64,000 nucleotides of DNA from Burkholderiaceae bacterium (GCA_022843955.1 JALHMQ010000003.1:310001-374000), one strand, 5' to 3'; positions 8,243-19,220 are shown, counted from the stretch's first letter. Program-made: numbers and translations. The notes: generated from the sequence alone by a model not told the origin.

Positions 8243-9454
8243 TCACTCGACGAGCTGGGTGGTGATCCTGATCTCGCTGGTCAGGGTGCGATGGACCGGG
8301 CAGCGGTCGGCGATCTCCAGCAGGCGCTGCCGCTGGTCGGCGGTGAGGTCGCCCTCCAGCGTCAGGCGGCGCTGCAGTTGATCGATGCGGCCCTCGCGCG
8401 ACTCACACTCGGCGCAGTCGGCTGCATGGATCTTGCCGTGCTCGATCTCCACGCTGGCGCGGGTAAGCGGCAGCTGCTTGAGGTCGGCATACATGCGCAA
8501 GGTCATCACGGTGCACGTGCCCAGGGCGGCCGACAGCAACTCATACGGAGACAGTCCGGTGTCGTTGCCGCCGGCAGCAACCGGCTCGTCGGCGTACAGC
8601 ACATGGTTGGCGGTCTGCACCCGCGCCGTGAACTTGCCGACCCGCCTTTCCGTCACGCGCAGGACGCCGGCGGTCACCGCCGGCAGCGCCGGCAGGTCCG
8701 GCAGATAGCGGTCGACCCAGGCGGCGATGACCTGGGCGGCGTAGCGCGCGTCTTCGGCGCGGGTCAGCAGGTGATCGGCGCCATCGAGCGCGATGAAGCT
8801 CTTGGGGTGCCGGGCTGCGGTGTAGATGCCGCTGGCATGGTCGATGCCGACGATGTGGTCGGTGGGCGCATGCATCACCAGCAGCGGCAGGCGCAGGTCG
8901 CGGATGCGCTCGTCCTGGCGCTGCGCGGAGACGTCCTGCAGGAACTCGCGGCGGACGGTGAACGGCCGTCCGGCGATGTCGATCGTGGCCTCGCCGTCGC
9001 GCTCGATGCGGGCGACGTCGTCGCCGAGCTGGGCCAGCACATGATCCGGCGCGAACGGCGCATTCAACGTCACCACGGCGCGCACCTCCGGGATGCGGCG
9101 CGCCACCGCCAAGACCGCGGCGCCGCCGAGCGAGTGGCCGATCAGCAGTGCCGGAGCGGCGTGCTCGCGGCGCAGCCAGTCGGCGGCGGCCACCACGTCG
9201 GTCAGGTTGGAGCTGAAGTTCGTGTTGGCGAACTCGCCTTCGCTGCCGCCCAGGCCGGTGAAATCAAAGCGCAACAGCGCGATGCCCTGTTCGACCAGCG
9301 CACGCGCGATGTAGGTGGGCGCGCGACTGTCCTTCGAACAGGTAAAGCAATGCGCGAACAGCGCAAACGCGCGCGGCGGGGCGTCCGGCAGGTCCAGACG
9401 TGCCGCAAGGGCCACGCCCTGGCCACCGGGAAACTGGATCTTCAGGCTGGCCAT
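8243..9454 (-). CDS. Bifunctional alpha/beta hydrolase-OsmC family protein
   Basis: The ATG at 9454 is preceded by GGAGGAG about six bases away and gives 403 residues. Residues about 1-245 are an alpha/beta hydrolase with the nucleophile elbow GHSLGG and a later MHAPTDHIVG segment that carries the acidic residue. Residues about 265-403 are an OsmC domain that keeps both redox cysteines, one in LGTCTVMTLRMYAD and one in ADRCPVH. OsmC proteins reduce organic hydroperoxides, and this hydrolase-OsmC fusion is a known but poorly studied architecture. A role in detoxifying lipid-type peroxides or esters is inference. The fusion lies in one uninterrupted frame, so it is not an assembly artefact. Confidence 0.92.
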   Translation of the reverse strand: MASLKIQFPGGQGVALAARLDLPDAPPRAFALFAHCFTCSKDSRAPTYIARALVEQGIALLRFDFTGLGGSEGEFANTNFSSNLTDVVAAADWLRREHAAPALLIGHSLGGAAVLAVARRIPEVRAVVTLNAPFAPDHVLAQLGDDVARIERDGEATIDIAGRPFTVRREFLQDVSAQRQDERIRDLRLPLLVMHAPTDHIVGIDHASGIYTAARHPKSFIALDGADHLLTRAEDARYAAQVIAAWVDRYLPDLPALPAVTAGVLRVTERRVGKFTARVQTANHVLYADEPVAAGGNDTGLSPYELLSAALGTCTVMTLRMYADLKQLPLTRASVEIEHGKIHAADCAECESREGRIDQLQRRLTLEGDLTADQRQRLLEIADRCPVHRTLTSEIRITTQLVE

Positions 9455-9624
9455 TTGGACTCCTCCACAAGACTGCATCGAATGCCGCGCGCGGCGGGGC
9501 GTGATCCTGTTTGCCATCTGGCGCCGGGCTGCGCCCGTCGGGCAGCACGTGCGTGCCCGCCGCATACGCCCTCGGGGCAGGAGTCGCGCCTGCCTCGTCT
9601 CGACCCGGCGCGCTGTGCCGGCAA

Positions 9625-10956
9625 CTACAGGTGGTGGCCGAACACCTCGGCAAGATTCACGCGCGCCTTCAGGCGCGTGCACAACATGAACGTGCCGACG
9701 AACTTGCGCTGCAGGAACAGCAGGTCGGCCGGCGGCGTGCGCGCATAGCCTTCGCCCATCGCCTGTGCGCGGCCCATGTCGAACACGCGGCCGAACAGGT
9801 CAGAGGCGCCGAAGTCGTACGCGCCCTCGTGCGCGAGTGGTTCGCCGGCAGTCAGCATCATGTCGATCACTGCCTGGGTCTGCGCCGGCGGGTCCGCCAC
9901 CGCGACGAAGCCAGCCTCGAGCGCCGCGGCGGTCACGCGCGCTGCATCGAGATCGCGCAGCGTCTGCCCCAGGCGCCGCAACTGCTCCACCCGCTCGATG
10001 CTCACCTCTTCGGTGGCGCCGAAGTCGAGCAGCGCGATGCGGCCGCTCGCCGCATCGAACAGGTAGTTGCCGAAGTTCGGATCGGTCTGCACCAGGCGCA
10101 TCTCGAAGAACTCGCGCACCGCCAGGCGGCTCAGCGCGAAGGCGACGTGATCGCGCTGGCCCTGCGGATGGCCCGGCCCGGTGAGCCGGTCGATCGGCTC
10201 GCCCGCCACGAAGTCGGTGGCGAGGATGTGCGCGGTGCAGTGCTCCTCGTGCACCGCCGGCACCACGAGCACCGGATCGTCGCCCAGGCGCACGCGGTAC
10301 TCGGTGGTGGCGCGCGCCTCGGCTGCGTAGTCGGTCTCGTGGTGCAGCTGGGCGCGCACCCGTTCCAGCAGCGGCGCCGGGTCGATCGATGCCGGGATCA
10401 GCCCGGGCGTGCGCGCCAGCAGCGCGAGGTTGGCGACATCGCTGTCGATGCTCTGGCGCACGCCGGGATACTGGATCTTCAAGGCCAGCACGCGGCCGTC
10501 GTGCGTCTCGGCCCGGTGCACCTGGCCGATCGAGGCGGCGGCGATCGGCTCGAAGCTGAAGCGGCGAAAGCGCTTGCTCCAGGTGGCGCCGTACTCGCGC
10601 TCCAAGAGGTCCGCCAGTTGCGTGGCCGGCATGATGTGAGCGTGATCGCGCAGGCTGCCCAGCAGGTCGGCGAACGCCGGCGGCAGCACGCCGTGGCCGT
10701 CCATCGACATCAGCTGGCCCACTTTCATCACCGCGCCGCGCATCGTCGAGAGCCGCTCGGCCAGGCGGCGCGCATTGCCGGGCGTGAGCATCAGCTGCGT
10801 CAGCGCCGCGCTCTCGCCGCGGGCCAGCCGCGCTACGCCTTCCGCCGCGGCGCCGGCCGCCATCTCGCCGACCGCCCGCCCCAGATGCAGCAGGCGTCGC
10901 GCGCGCCCCTGCGGCACGGCGACCGCGCGGTGCAGCGGATGAGGCGGGCGAGTCAT
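9625..10956 (-). CDS. ABC1/UbiB-family atypical kinase-like protein
   Basis: I chose the ATG at 10956 (443 aa); earlier in-frame codons lack family similarity. The ABC1 hallmarks are in order: MKVGQLMSMDG (KxGQ helix) near residue 75, SIGQVHRAETHDG near 140, LALKIQYPGV with the ATP-binding Lys, QTDPNFGNYLFD in the catalytic loop and IALLDFGATEE in place of the DFG. ABC1 proteins (UbiB, ADCK3/COQ8, AarF) are ATPases that support ubiquinone biosynthesis or lipid handling. It lacks UbiB's C-terminal membrane helices, so it is the shorter, soluble type. A ubiG-like gene lies a little upstream on the same strand, which fits a quinone-related role without proving one. Confidence 0.88.
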   Translation of the reverse strand: MTRPPHPLHRAVAVPQGRARRLLHLGRAVGEMAAGAAAEGVARLARGESAALTQLMLTPGNARRLAERLSTMRGAVMKVGQLMSMDGHGVLPPAFADLLGSLRDHAHIMPATQLADLLEREYGATWSKRFRRFSFEPIAAASIGQVHRAETHDGRVLALKIQYPGVRQSIDSDVANLALLARTPGLIPASIDPAPLLERVRAQLHHETDYAAEARATTEYRVRLGDDPVLVVPAVHEEHCTAHILATDFVAGEPIDRLTGPGHPQGQRDHVAFALSRLAVREFFEMRLVQTDPNFGNYLFDAASGRIALLDFGATEEVSIERVEQLRRLGQTLRDLDAARVTAAALEAGFVAVADPPAQTQAVIDMMLTAGEPLAHEGAYDFGASDLFGRVFDMGRAQAMGEGYARTPPADLLFLQRKFVGTFMLCTRLKARVNLAEVFGHHL

Positions 10957-11033
10957 GGTTCGATCGGCTGCATGAGGTTCGACCCAATGCGCAGGGCCCA
11001 GCGCGTACCGCGCGGGTCGTTGCGCGTGGGCGG

Positions 11034-11528
11034 CTAGCGCGCCTGGGGTTGCGCCGGCGCTGCGTTGGCTTTGCGCCAGACGGCGGAGAAACGCTCGATG
11101 ATCTGCGTGAGCGCCGCGTGGACCGGCGCACCGCCACCGCCGGGCCAGATGACCAGCATCGTGTCGCTCCAGCGCGTGGTCTGGATCAGCGCATCGGTGG
11201 CCGGGTTGAGCAGGAAGCCGTTGGCCTTGATGGTCACCGCCGCCACGCAGCGGCCGCCGACGATCGGCTCGACCAGGATGTCGACGTACAGGCCATCGCG
11301 CCCGCCTTCCCAGCCCTTGACGCCACCTTCGTTCATCGCGCGCACGACGGCGCCCTGGATGCTGGCTCCATCGAGACCGCACTTCGCGCCCGCAGCACCG
11401 AGCTCACCCAGTTCCAGTCCGGCGGGTTGGTAGCCCTTCAGGCTGAGGATCTCTTCATCGACTGCGGTGGCAAGTGCCGGGCCGCTCAGGGCACACAGGA
11501 GGGCGACGAGGATCAACGGACGGCGCAT
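11034..11528 (-). CDS. Secreted protein of unknown function (164 aa)
   Basis: Translation from the ATG at 11528 gives a typical Sec signal peptide (MRRPLILVALLCALSGPALA) with a cut near residue 20. The mature part of about 145 residues has one visible Cys pair candidate (AKCGLD and GGRCVAAV), a mixed alpha/beta composition and a C-terminal helix before an Ala/Pro/Gln tail. No known domain is apparent to me. It lies between a UbiG-like gene and an ABC1 gene, all on the minus strand, but the spacing of about 75-105 nt does not prove an operon. Confidence 0.75.
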   Translation of the reverse strand: MRRPLILVALLCALSGPALATAVDEEILSLKGYQPAGLELGELGAAGAKCGLDGASIQGAVVRAMNEGGVKGWEGGRDGLYVDILVEPIVGGRCVAAVTIKANGFLLNPATDALIQTTRWSDTMLVIWPGGGGAPVHAALTQIIERFSAVWRKANAAPAQPQAR

Positions 11529-11632
11529 GGTGGATCGAACACGGCAGGGTGGGAAGCCAACGGTAGCGCACCTCGTCAGTCGCGCCTCGCGCTGTGCGCT
11601 GGACCTCGTTACGGTGTTATCGCAGGCAGGGT

Positions 11633-12343
11633 TCAGCGCGCAAACGCCGCGAGATAGTTGACCGAGGTGCCTCGTATCCAGTCCGCCCGATGCAGTACCG
11701 GCAGGTAGCGCATGCCACGCAGATCGATGCGTCGCAGGCCGGCTGACTGGGCGGCCGCCTGCATCTCGTCCGGGCGCACGAAGCGGCGCCATTGGTGCGT
11801 ACCGACCGGCAGCACGCGGAACAGATACTCGGCACCGACGATCCCAAACAGCCAGCTCTTGGCGGTGCGGTCGATGGTGGATGCCACCAGCAGCCCGCCT
11901 GGCGCCACGCGGCGCGCGGCGGCATCGATCGTCGCCGGCACGTCATCCACATGCTCGACCACTTCGAGCAGCGTCACCAGATCGAAGCAGCTATCGGCAG
12001 CGAGTGCGGACGAGAGTTCGCCCACCCGATAGTCGACGCTGACACCGCTGGCCTCCGCGTGCAGGCGGGCGGCGGCGATGTTCTTCTCCGCGGCGTCGAT
12101 CGCGGTGACCTGCGCGCCGAGTGTTGCCAGCGGCTCTGCCAGCAGGCCGGCACCGCAGCCCACATCGAGTACGCGCAGCCCGGCCAGCGCGCGGGTCGAA
12201 CCGAAGTGCGTGGCGAGAAGCTGCTGCAGGTAGTCAAGACGCAACCGGTTGATCACATGCAGCGGGCGCATTGGACCGGTGGCGTCCCACCAGGTGGCAG
12301 CCAGGCGATTGAAGCGAGCGATCTCGGCGGGAACGGCAGTCAT
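11633..12343 (-). CDS. ubiG: 3-demethylubiquinol 3-O-methyltransferase (UbiG-type)
   Basis: The 236-residue length is that of UbiG, which carries out both O-methylations in ubiquinone biosynthesis with S-adenosylmethionine. The class I methyltransferase motif I (VLDVGCGAGLLAEPLA) lies near residues 58-73 and motif II/III (LVTLLEVVEHV) near 120. The UbiG-type N-terminus EIARFNRLAATWWD and the later GTHQWRRFVRPDEM and GTSVNYLAAFAR stretches are also present. The ATG at 12343 fits this N-terminus; the frame continues upstream without similarity. A ubiquinone-dependent respiratory chain is implied. Confidence 0.92.
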   Translation of the reverse strand: MTAVPAEIARFNRLAATWWDATGPMRPLHVINRLRLDYLQQLLATHFGSTRALAGLRVLDVGCGAGLLAEPLATLGAQVTAIDAAEKNIAAARLHAEASGVSVDYRVGELSSALAADSCFDLVTLLEVVEHVDDVPATIDAAARRVAPGGLLVASTIDRTAKSWLFGIVGAEYLFRVLPVGTHQWRRFVRPDEMQAAAQSAGLRRIDLRGMRYLPVLHRADWIRGTSVNYLAAFAR

Positions 12344-12483
12344 CGGCAACGGTGCGTGAGTGGCGGGCCAGCGTAGACCGTAGGTCGACAGGCGCGGTTC
12401 CAACGCTGCTCGCTCTGGTCGGCGCGCTGCGAGGGGGCGAATGGCGCTTTCGCTTCGGTATCCAGAGACGGACCGGACACGGC

Positions 12484-12519
12484 AAAGAAAAAGGGCCCAG
12501 CGCAAACGCTGAGCCCTTG
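12484..12519 (-). terminator. Rho-independent terminator after tRNA-Glu
   Basis: Read on the minus strand, AAGGGCTCAGCG / CGCTGGGCCCTT forms a stem with a short TTTG loop and one mismatch, followed by a T-rich run. It lies about 10 bases after the 3' CCA of tRNA-Glu. Confidence 0.85.
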
Positions 12520-12527
12520 ATTTTCTT

Positions 12528-12603
12528 TGGCGTCCCCTAGGGGATTCGAACCCCTGTTACAACCGTGAAAGGGTCGTGTCCTAGGCCTCTAGACGAAGGG
12601 GAC
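12528..12603 (-). tRNA. tRNA-Glu (UUC)
   Basis: On the minus strand the 76-nt sequence starts GTCCCCTTCGTCTAGAGG and ends GGGGACGCCA, so the acceptor stem GTCCCC/GGGGAC, discriminator G and an encoded CCA are present. The anticodon loop CTTTCAC gives UUC. The T arm GGGGTTCGAATCCCC is perfect. It is downstream of tRNA-Ala on one transcript. Confidence 0.98.
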
Positions 12604-12652
12604 GTGAACCTTGCCAACCGCGTACTGCAACTGCGAAATTCACTGGAATCGT

Positions 12653-12728
<76 letters not shown>

Positions 12729-12744
12729 ACGCGGAAAGTCGCGC

Positions 12745-12772
12745 ATTATAGCCACGCAGAAGATCGAGGCAA
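12745..12772 (-). promoter_or_regulatory. Sigma-70 promoter of the tRNA-Ala/tRNA-Glu operon
   Basis: On the minus strand a perfect -10 box TATAAT (12745-12750) lies 16 nt before the 5' end of tRNA-Ala. A -35 candidate TTGCCT (12767-12772) is 16 bp further upstream. The bases just after the -10 are GCGCG, the GC-rich discriminator typical of stable-RNA promoters under stringent control. Confidence 0.75.
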
Positions 12773-12807
12773 ATCGAGCGCGCCGCCGTGCTCGATTGCC
12801 TGTCCGA

Positions 12808-14277
12808 TCAAGTGCTTGGCGCGAGCAACTCGCGATACAGCGCGGCGTAGTGCGAGGCGGCGCCGTCCCACGAGAAGTCCTGCGCCATCGCGCGCTTCAT
12901 CACTTTCTGCCAACCAGCGGACTGCCGGTGCAGGGCGACGGCGCGCCGCGCCGCGAGCAGCAGCGCGGCCGGGGTGGCGGCGTCGAACACGAAGCCAGTG
13001 GCGGTACCTGCGGTCAGCGATGCGTCATCTGCGTCGATCACGGTGTCGGCCAGCCCGCCCACGCGCCGCACCAGCGGCAAGGTGCCATAGCGTAGGCCAT
13101 AGAGCTGGGTGAGGCCGCAGGGCTCGAAGCGCGACGGCACGGCGATGACGTCGCTGCCGCCGATGATCCGATGCGCCAGTGGTTCGTCGTAGGCGAAGCG
13201 CACCGCCACCTGCGACGGCGCGGCGGTCGCCAGCGCGCGGCAGCCGTTCTCCAGGATCGCGTCACCGCTGCCCAGCAACGCCAGTTGCGCGCCGTCGGCG
13301 AGCAGCGCCGGCAGCGCCTGCAACAGCAGGTCGATGCCTTTTTGCTGGGTGAGGCGACTGACCACGCCGATCAGCAGCGCGCCTGGATCGACTGCGAGAC
13401 CGAGTTGCTTCTGCAGTGCCGCCTTGGCCGCCGCCTTCAACGCGATGCGCTTGTGATCGAAGCGCACCTCGAGCTGGCGGTCGGTGGCGGGATTCCAGAT
13501 CTCGTAGTCGACGCCGTTGAGAATGCCGTGCAACTGCTCCGCGCGTTGGGCGATCACGCCGTCCAGGCCACAGCCGAACTCGGGCGTGCGGATCTCGCTT
13601 GCATACGTGGGACTGACGGTGGTGATTGCATCGGCGTACTGCAGGCCGGCCTTGAGCATCGAGCCGTCACCATGAAACTCGATGCCGTCCAGACCGAAGC
13701 TGTCTTCCGGCAGCAGCAGCGTCGGCAGCAGCTCGCGCTCGAACAGGCCGGCGAAGGCAAGGTTGTGCACGGTGAACACGCTGCGGCAGCGCGGTTGCGG
13801 ATGCAGCGCAAGGTACGTTGCAGCGAGGCCGGCATGCCAGTCGTGGCCATGCACCAGGTGCGCTCGCCAGCTGCGGTCGATGTCGCCCAGGCCGAGGTGT
13901 GCGGCGACCCAGCCGAGCAGGCCGAAGCGCGCCGCGTTGTCTGCCCACTCCTTGCCTTGGTCGTCCACGTACGGATTGCCGGCCCGCTCGTAAAGTGATG
14001 GCGCGTCGATGACGTAGGCGGGCAGAGCGATGCCGGGCAGGCGGCCGAGCAGGATCTCGATGCTGGCCGCGCCGAAGGCCGGGCCGAGCGTGCAGACCTG
14101 CTGCACGTCGGTGAGCGGCTGGCGCAGGGCCGGATAGCCGGGCAGCAGCAGGCGCACGTCGAAGCCCTGCCGCACCAGCGCCTGCGGCAGCGCGCCGAGC
14201 ACGTCGCCGAGCCCGCCGGTCTTGATCAGCGGAAAGATCTCGGCACCCACCTGCAGGATGCGGGCCGCGCTCGTCAT
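12808..14277 (-). CDS. glgA: Glycogen synthase (ADP-glucose type)
   Basis: This GT5 enzyme of 489 residues transfers glucose from ADP-glucose to the glycogen chain in the cytoplasm. The N-terminal KTGGLGDV motif at residues 19-26 binds ADP-glucose. HGHDWHAGL and [13 protein letters not shown] follow, and the C-terminal half has [13 protein letters not shown] and [20 protein letters not shown], the usual GT5 signatures. The ATG at 14277 overlaps the glgC stop by 4 nt (ATGA), so the two are translationally coupled. It is the last gene of the glgP-glgB-glgX-malQ-glgC-glgA operon. Confidence 0.97.
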   Translation of the reverse strand: MTSAARILQVGAEIFPLIKTGGLGDVLGALPQALVRQGFDVRLLLPGYPALRQPLTDVQQVCTLGPAFGAASIEILLGRLPGIALPAYVIDAPSLYERAGNPYVDDQGKEWADNAARFGLLGWVAAHLGLGDIDRSWRAHLVHGHDWHAGLAATYLALHPQPRCRSVFTVHNLAFAGLFERELLPTLLLPEDSFGLDGIEFHGDGSMLKAGLQYADAITTVSPTYASEIRTPEFGCGLDGVIAQRAEQLHGILNGVDYEIWNPATDRQLEVRFDHKRIALKAAAKAALQKQLGLAVDPGALLIGVVSRLTQQKGIDLLLQALPALLADGAQLALLGSGDAILENGCRALATAAPSQVAVRFAYDEPLAHRIIGGSDVIAVPSRFEPCGLTQLYGLRYGTLPLVRRVGGLADTVIDADDASLTAGTATGFVFDAATPAALLLAARRAVALHRQSAGWQKVMKRAMAQDFSWDGAASHYAALYRELLAPST

Positions 14278-15548
14278 GCTTTTTCCAGTGCGAGCTTGTC
14301 CAGCATCGCCGGCGTGATCAGCGTGATGCCGGTTTCGGTGCGCCGGAAGCGGCGGGCATCTTCGATCGGGTCCTCGCCGACCACCAGCCCGTCGGGCAGA
14401 TGGCAGCCGCGATCGACCACCACGCGATTCAGGCGCACATGACGACCCACTTGAACCTGCGGCAGCAGCACTGACCAGTTGACGGTGGAGTACGAGTGCA
14501 CGCGGCAGCGCGAGAACAAGAGCGACCGGTGCAGCGCGCCGGAGATGATGCAGCCGCCCGAGACCATCGACTCGATCGCCTGGCCGCGCCGGTCGGGCTG
14601 GTTGTGCACGAACTTGGCCGGCGGCAACTGCTCCTGCCAGGTCCAGATCGGCCACTCGCTGTCGTACAGGTTCAGCAGCGGCTTGGTGGCGGTCAGATCG
14701 ATGTTCGCTTCCCAGTACGCATCGATGGTGCCGACGTCGCGCCAGTAGGCTTCCTCGTCGCCCTCGCTCATCACGCAGCTGGCCGTGAACGATTGCGCAC
14801 AGGCCACGCCGTTGCGCACCGCCGCCGGGATGATGTCGCGGCCGAAGTCATGGCTGGAAGTGGTGTCGGCGATGTCGCGCCGCAGTTCCTCGTACAGGTA
14901 GTTGGCGTTGAAGATGTACAGGCCCATGCTCGCCAGTGCCTTGTCGGGGTGGCCCGCCATGGGCGGCGGGTTGGCGGGCTTTTCGACGAAGTCGGTGATC
15001 TGGCCGGAAGCGTCGACCGCCATCACGCCGAACGCCGTGGCCTCCTCGATCGGCACCTCGATGCAGCCGACCGTGACCTCGGCGCCCTTGGCGACATGGA
15101 AGGCGAGCATCTTGCCGTAGTCCATCTTGTAGATGTGATCGCCGGCAAGGATCACCACGTACTTGGGCGCGTTCGCTTCGACGATGTCGAGGTTCTGGTA
15201 CACGGCGTCGGCAGTGCCGCGATACCAGTGCTCCTCATCGACGCGCTGTTGGGCGGGCAGCAGGTCGATGAACTCGTTCATCTCTGCCTTCATGAAGCCC
15301 CAGCCGCGCTGCACGTGGCGCAGCAGGCTGTGCGACTTGTACTGCGTGACCACGCCGATGCGGCGGATGTTGGAGTTCAGGCAGTTCGACAGCGAGAAGT
15401 CGATGATGCGGAACTTGCCGCCGAAAAACACTGCTGGCTTGGAGCGGGTGTCGGTCAGTTCCTTGAGCCGGCTGCCGCGGCCGCCGGCCAGCACCAGGGC
15501 GAGCGAGCGACGGGTCAGTTGGGTGCGGTCGAAGACCTGATTCGGCAT
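14274..15548 (-). CDS. glgC: Glucose-1-phosphate adenylyltransferase
   Basis: It makes ADP-glucose from glucose-1-phosphate and ATP, the committed step of bacterial glycogen synthesis. The 424-residue protein has the nucleotide-binding loop [11 protein letters not shown] near residues 22-32, KPAVFFGG, the GTADAVYQN motif, the catalytic [10 protein letters not shown] and the sugar-phosphate site FVEKP. The C-terminal part is a left-handed beta-helix. The ATG at 15548 has AGGGAG upstream. In the characterised enzymes activity is set by fructose-1,6-bisphosphate and AMP-type effectors; the allosteric profile of this one cannot be read here. It overlaps glgA by 4 nt. Confidence 0.97.
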   Translation of the reverse strand: MPNQVFDRTQLTRRSLALVLAGGRGSRLKELTDTRSKPAVFFGGKFRIIDFSLSNCLNSNIRRIGVVTQYKSHSLLRHVQRGWGFMKAEMNEFIDLLPAQQRVDEEHWYRGTADAVYQNLDIVEANAPKYVVILAGDHIYKMDYGKMLAFHVAKGAEVTVGCIEVPIEEATAFGVMAVDASGQITDFVEKPANPPPMAGHPDKALASMGLYIFNANYLYEELRRDIADTTSSHDFGRDIIPAAVRNGVACAQSFTASCVMSEGDEEAYWRDVGTIDAYWEANIDLTATKPLLNLYDSEWPIWTWQEQLPPAKFVHNQPDRRGQAIESMVSGGCIISGALHRSLLFSRCRVHSYSTVNWSVLLPQVQVGRHVRLNRVVVDRGCHLPDGLVVGEDPIEDARRFRRTETGITLITPAMLDKLALEKA

Positions 15549-15625
15549 GGCGGTCTCCCTGGCTTCTTGTCGATGCCGCCTTTGTACCTGATGCCACGGG
15601 CCGCCGGGTATTGCTCCGTCAAGAG

Positions 15626-17146
15626 TCAACCTTCTAGCAGCGCGATCGGTGCGCGGCCGTAGGTGGCTGCCAGCCGCGCCAAGTCCCTGGCTGGCTGGGC
15701 GCCGACGTCGTCCCAGCGGAAGCGCCATGCCCAGCAGTCGAGCATGCCGGGCGTGTTCATCCGGTGTTCGCTGCCCAGTGCCAGCACGTCCTGCATCGGA
15801 TAGACCGCCAGCTGAGCCACCGAGCTGCAGGCGGCGCGGATCATGGCTTGGGGCAACTGCGGCCCGCTGGCCTGCAGATACTGCTCGGCATAACGACGCT
15901 CGCGCGCCGACGCCGTGGCGTACCAGCCAGCGGTCGTGTCGTTGTCATGGGTGCCGGTGTAGACGACACAACTGGCCGCGTAGTTGTGCGGGAGAAAGGC
16001 GTGCGTGGCGTCGCCGCCGAACGCAAACTGCAGCACCTTCATGCCGGGAAAGCCGCAGTCATCACGCAGCGCTTCCACATCGGGCGTGATCACGCCCAGG
16101 TCTTCGGCGATCACCGGCACCTCGCCCAGGGCGCGGCGCAACGCGGCGAACAGCGCGGCGCCGGGCGCCGGCACCCACCGCCCATCGATGGCGGTGGGGC
16201 AGCTCGCGGGTATCTCCCAGTACGCGGCAAACCCGCGAAAGTGATCCACGCGCACGCAGTCGGCGCGGGCCAGCTCATGCCTCATGCGCGCGATCCACCA
16301 GGCGAATCCATCGCGCTGCATCGCCGCCCAGTCGTACAGCGGATTGCCCCAGCGCTGGCCGGTGGCAGAGAAGTAATCCGGCGGCACGCCGGCGACCACC
16401 TGCGGCTCGCCGGCGGCATCGAGCAGGAACAAGTTGCGATGCGCCCAGCAGTCGGCCGAGTGATGCGCAACGAAGATCGGCAGATCGCCCACCACCTCGA
16501 CCCCCCGCTCGTTGGCATAGCGCTTCAGTGCTCGCCATTGCGAGAAAAAGCACCACTGCACGAAGCGCCAGAAGAAGATCTCGGCGGCGAGCAGCGTGCG
16601 GGCGGCGGCGAGTGCGGCAGCGTCGTGCTGCGCATGGCCGGCATCCCAGGCGGTCCAGCAGTGGACGTCACGCTCGCGGTACTGCGCATCGAGCGCCATG
16701 AAAAGGGCATAGTCATCGAGCCAACTGGCTTCGGCATCGCAGAACGCGGCAAACGCTGCCTGATCGGCAGCATCGCCGCGCTGCCGAAAGGCCGCCGCGG
16801 CCTCGCGTAGCCGGGTCATTCGAAAAGGCAGCACGCGACCGAAGTCGATGCGCGATGCGGGCAGCGAGGCGGTCTCGGCGCTGTCGATCGGCGCGAGCCA
16901 GCCCTTGTCCACCAGCGGTTCGAGCGCCACCAGCAGCGGCGAGCCGGCAAACGCCGCCACGCTGGCGTACGGCGAGTTTCCGGGGCCGAGGGGCGTCAGC
17001 GGCAGCACCTGCCAGGCACGCTGCCCAGCGGCGACCAGCCAGTCGATGAAGTGGTAGGCCGCCGGACCGAAGTCACCGCTGCCGTGCGGGCCAGGCAGCG
17101 AGGTCGGATGCAGCAGCACGCCCGAGCGGCGCGGCGATGAGGTCAT
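15626..17146 (-). CDS. malQ: 4-alpha-glucanotransferase (amylomaltase)
   Basis: This GH77 enzyme of 506 residues disproportionates malto-oligosaccharides and releases glucose. The N-terminus [20 protein letters not shown], the nucleophile motif VRVDHFRGF, the acid/base motif VIAEDLG and the THDNDTT motif are the expected GH77 signatures. Its place between glgX and glgC links maltodextrins from import or glycogen debranching to phosphorylase and glucokinase. Gaps of 64 nt from glgX and 77 nt to glgC are compatible with one operon. It is of the short (bacterial/plant D-enzyme) type, without the long N-terminal domain of the E. coli enzyme. Confidence 0.97.
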   Translation of the reverse strand: MTSSPRRSGVLLHPTSLPGPHGSGDFGPAAYHFIDWLVAAGQRAWQVLPLTPLGPGNSPYASVAAFAGSPLLVALEPLVDKGWLAPIDSAETASLPASRIDFGRVLPFRMTRLREAAAAFRQRGDAADQAAFAAFCDAEASWLDDYALFMALDAQYRERDVHCWTAWDAGHAQHDAAALAAARTLLAAEIFFWRFVQWCFFSQWRALKRYANERGVEVVGDLPIFVAHHSADCWAHRNLFLLDAAGEPQVVAGVPPDYFSATGQRWGNPLYDWAAMQRDGFAWWIARMRHELARADCVRVDHFRGFAAYWEIPASCPTAIDGRWVPAPGAALFAALRRALGEVPVIAEDLGVITPDVEALRDDCGFPGMKVLQFAFGGDATHAFLPHNYAASCVVYTGTHDNDTTAGWYATASARERRYAEQYLQASGPQLPQAMIRAACSSVAQLAVYPMQDVLALGSEHRMNTPGMLDCWAWRFRWDDVGAQPARDLARLAATYGRAPIALLEG

Positions 17147-17210
17147 GGCAGCGGGTGCAGGTTGAAAACGATGGGGCGCGCCGGCTGCATGGCGGCTGCG
17201 CGAGCGGCGC

Positions 17211-19220
17211 TCACGAGGCGGCCTCGTCGGTCAGCACGACGATCGCCTGCGCCGGCAGTTCAAGCGTGCCGCGGCCCAGGGCGCGGGGCGGCAACGCCGG
17301 CCGCGCGGTGTCGAGCAGCAGCCGCCAGCGACCCGGCGGCAACGCACAGCGCAGCGGCGCGTCTTGCGCGTTGACCCACATCAGCACCGAAGCGGCGCCG
17401 GGCGGCGCCAGCCACAGGCCGAATGCGTGGCAGCTCGGGTCGTGCCAGTCGGTCACAGTCATCTCGCGCCATGCGTCACGCTGCGGCGCCAGCCAGCGGG
17501 CATCGCGTGCGCCGTCGGTGCGCGCGCCGTCGGACAGCCAGTGGTCCTGACGCAGCGCCGGCCACTGCCGCCGCAATGCAATCACGCGCGCGGTGAAGTC
17601 GATCAGCGTGTCGTCTGCCTGCGTCCAGTCGATCCAGTTGAGATCGTTGTCCTGGCAATAGGCATTGTTGTTGCCGCGCTGCGTGTGGCCAAGCTCGTCG
17701 CCGGCCAGCAGCATCGGCGTGCCCTGCGCCAGCAGCGTGGTGGTCAGCAGCGCGCGCACCAGGCGCGCGCGCTGCGCCAGAACCTGAGCATCGCGGCTCG
17801 GCCCTTCGACGCCGCAGTTGATGCTGAAGTTGGCGTGATGGCCGTCGCGGTTGCTCTCGCCGTTGGCCTCGTTGCGCTTGTGCGCATGGCTCACCAGGTC
17901 ACGCAGCGTGAAGCCGTCGTGCGCGCTGACGAAGTTGACCGACGCACTTGGCCGTCGCGTGCCGTGGTGGAAGAAGTCGTTGGAGGCAAGCAGGCGCCGT
18001 GCAAACTCGCCGCGGCTGGCGGTGCGCAGGTTCCAAAATTGGCGGGCGGTGTCACGAAAGCGGTCGTTCCACTCGGCAAAGCGGCCAGGAAAGCGGCCGA
18101 GCTGGTAGCCGTTGGGGCCGATGTCCCACGGCTCGGCGATCAGCTTGCAGCGCGCCAGCGTGGGGTCCTGCGCGAGTGCGGTGAGCAGTGCTGCGCCGCT
18201 GTCGAAGTTCTGGGCGCCGCGCCCGAGCACGGGCGCCAGATCAAAGCGAAAGCCATCGACGCCGTACTCGCCCGCCCAGCAGCGCAGCGAGTCGAGCACC
18301 AGTTGCGTCACGCGCGGGTGGGCCGCGTTCAGGGTGTTGCCGCAGCCGGTGAGGTTCTCGCAGCGGCTGCGGTCGTCGCCGGCGAGCCGGTAGTAGGCCG
18401 CGTGGTCGAGGCCGCGCAGGCTCAGCGTCGGGCCGTCTTCGCCGCTTTCGGCGCTGTGGTTGTAGACGACATCCAGCAGCACCTCGATGCCGTGCGCGTG
18501 CAGCGCATGCACCATGGCACGGAACTCGTGGCGGGTGGCGGTCGGGTCATCCGGCGTGGCGGACAGGCGGCGATCCGGCGCAAAGAAGCCAAGCGTGTTG
18601 TAGCCCCAGTAGTTGACCAGGCCCAGTTTGGCCAGCCGTGCCTCGTCGATCGCGTAATGCACCGGCAACAGGGACACCGCGGTGACGCCCAGGCGCTTGA
18701 GGTGCTTGATGGCAGCCGGATGGGCCAGTCCGGCGTAGGTGCCGCGCAGCGCGGGCGGCACCTCGGGGTGCAACCGGGTGAAGCCCTTGACGTGCATCTC
18801 GTAGATGACGCTGTCGGCCAGAGGCGTATGCGGCAGCGGCTCGCTGATCGGCCGCAGCGGCGCGGCGACACGCGCCTTGAGCATGACCGCGGCATCGTCG
18901 CGCATGTCGAACGAGCGATGACCGTCGGGGTGGCCGCGCTGATGGCCGTACAGCTCATCGCACCAGGCAAAGCGGCCGACGATCTCGCGCGCGTACGGAT
19001 CGAGCAGGAGCTTGTGCGGGTTGTGGCGATGGCCCGCTTCCGGCGCATAGCGGCCATGCACGCGGAAGCCATACACGAGTCCGGCCGCTGCACCCGGCAC
19101 GAACCCGTGCCACACACCGTCGTCGCGTCGGCCGAAGCGGTGCCGTGACTCATGGCCAAGTGCGTCGAACAGGCACAGCTCGACCGCGTCGGCGTGGCCG
19201 GCATAGACGGCGAAGTTCAC
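17211..19220 (-). CDS. glgX: Glycogen debranching enzyme; 5' end apparently frameshifted
   Basis: It hydrolyses alpha-1,6 branches of phosphorylase-limit glycogen (GH13_11). Counting from the GTG at 19220 it has 669 residues, with the nucleophile in [11 protein letters not shown] (Asp327), the acid/base in LIAEPWDIG (Glu363) and VSAHDGFTL. The GTG cuts into the conserved N-terminus. The same frame continues upstream for at least 20 residues with GRPHPLGATLRDGG, a family hallmark, but has no ATG, GTG or TTG before a stop. An ATG overlapping the glgB stop (19357) lies in another frame and ends after 26 codons. One extra base, for example in the GGGG at 19331-19334, would join the two. I read this as a one-base deletion or sequence error; slippage is possible but unproven. 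Confidence 0.88.
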   Translation of the reverse strand: MNFAVYAGHADAVELCLFDALGHESRHRFGRRDDGVWHGFVPGAAAGLVYGFRVHGRYAPEAGHRHNPHKLLLDPYAREIVGRFAWCDELYGHQRGHPDGHRSFDMRDDAAVMLKARVAAPLRPISEPLPHTPLADSVIYEMHVKGFTRLHPEVPPALRGTYAGLAHPAAIKHLKRLGVTAVSLLPVHYAIDEARLAKLGLVNYWGYNTLGFFAPDRRLSATPDDPTATRHEFRAMVHALHAHGIEVLLDVVYNHSAESGEDGPTLSLRGLDHAAYYRLAGDDRSRCENLTGCGNTLNAAHPRVTQLVLDSLRCWAGEYGVDGFRFDLAPVLGRGAQNFDSGAALLTALAQDPTLARCKLIAEPWDIGPNGYQLGRFPGRFAEWNDRFRDTARQFWNLRTASRGEFARRLLASNDFFHHGTRRPSASVNFVSAHDGFTLRDLVSHAHKRNEANGESNRDGHHANFSINCGVEGPSRDAQVLAQRARLVRALLTTTLLAQGTPMLLAGDELGHTQRGNNNAYCQDNDLNWIDWTQADDTLIDFTARVIALRRQWPALRQDHWLSDGARTDGARDARWLAPQRDAWREMTVTDWHDPSCHAFGLWLAPPGAASVLMWVNAQDAPLRCALPPGRWRLLLDTARPALPPRALGRGTLELPAQAIVVLTDEAAS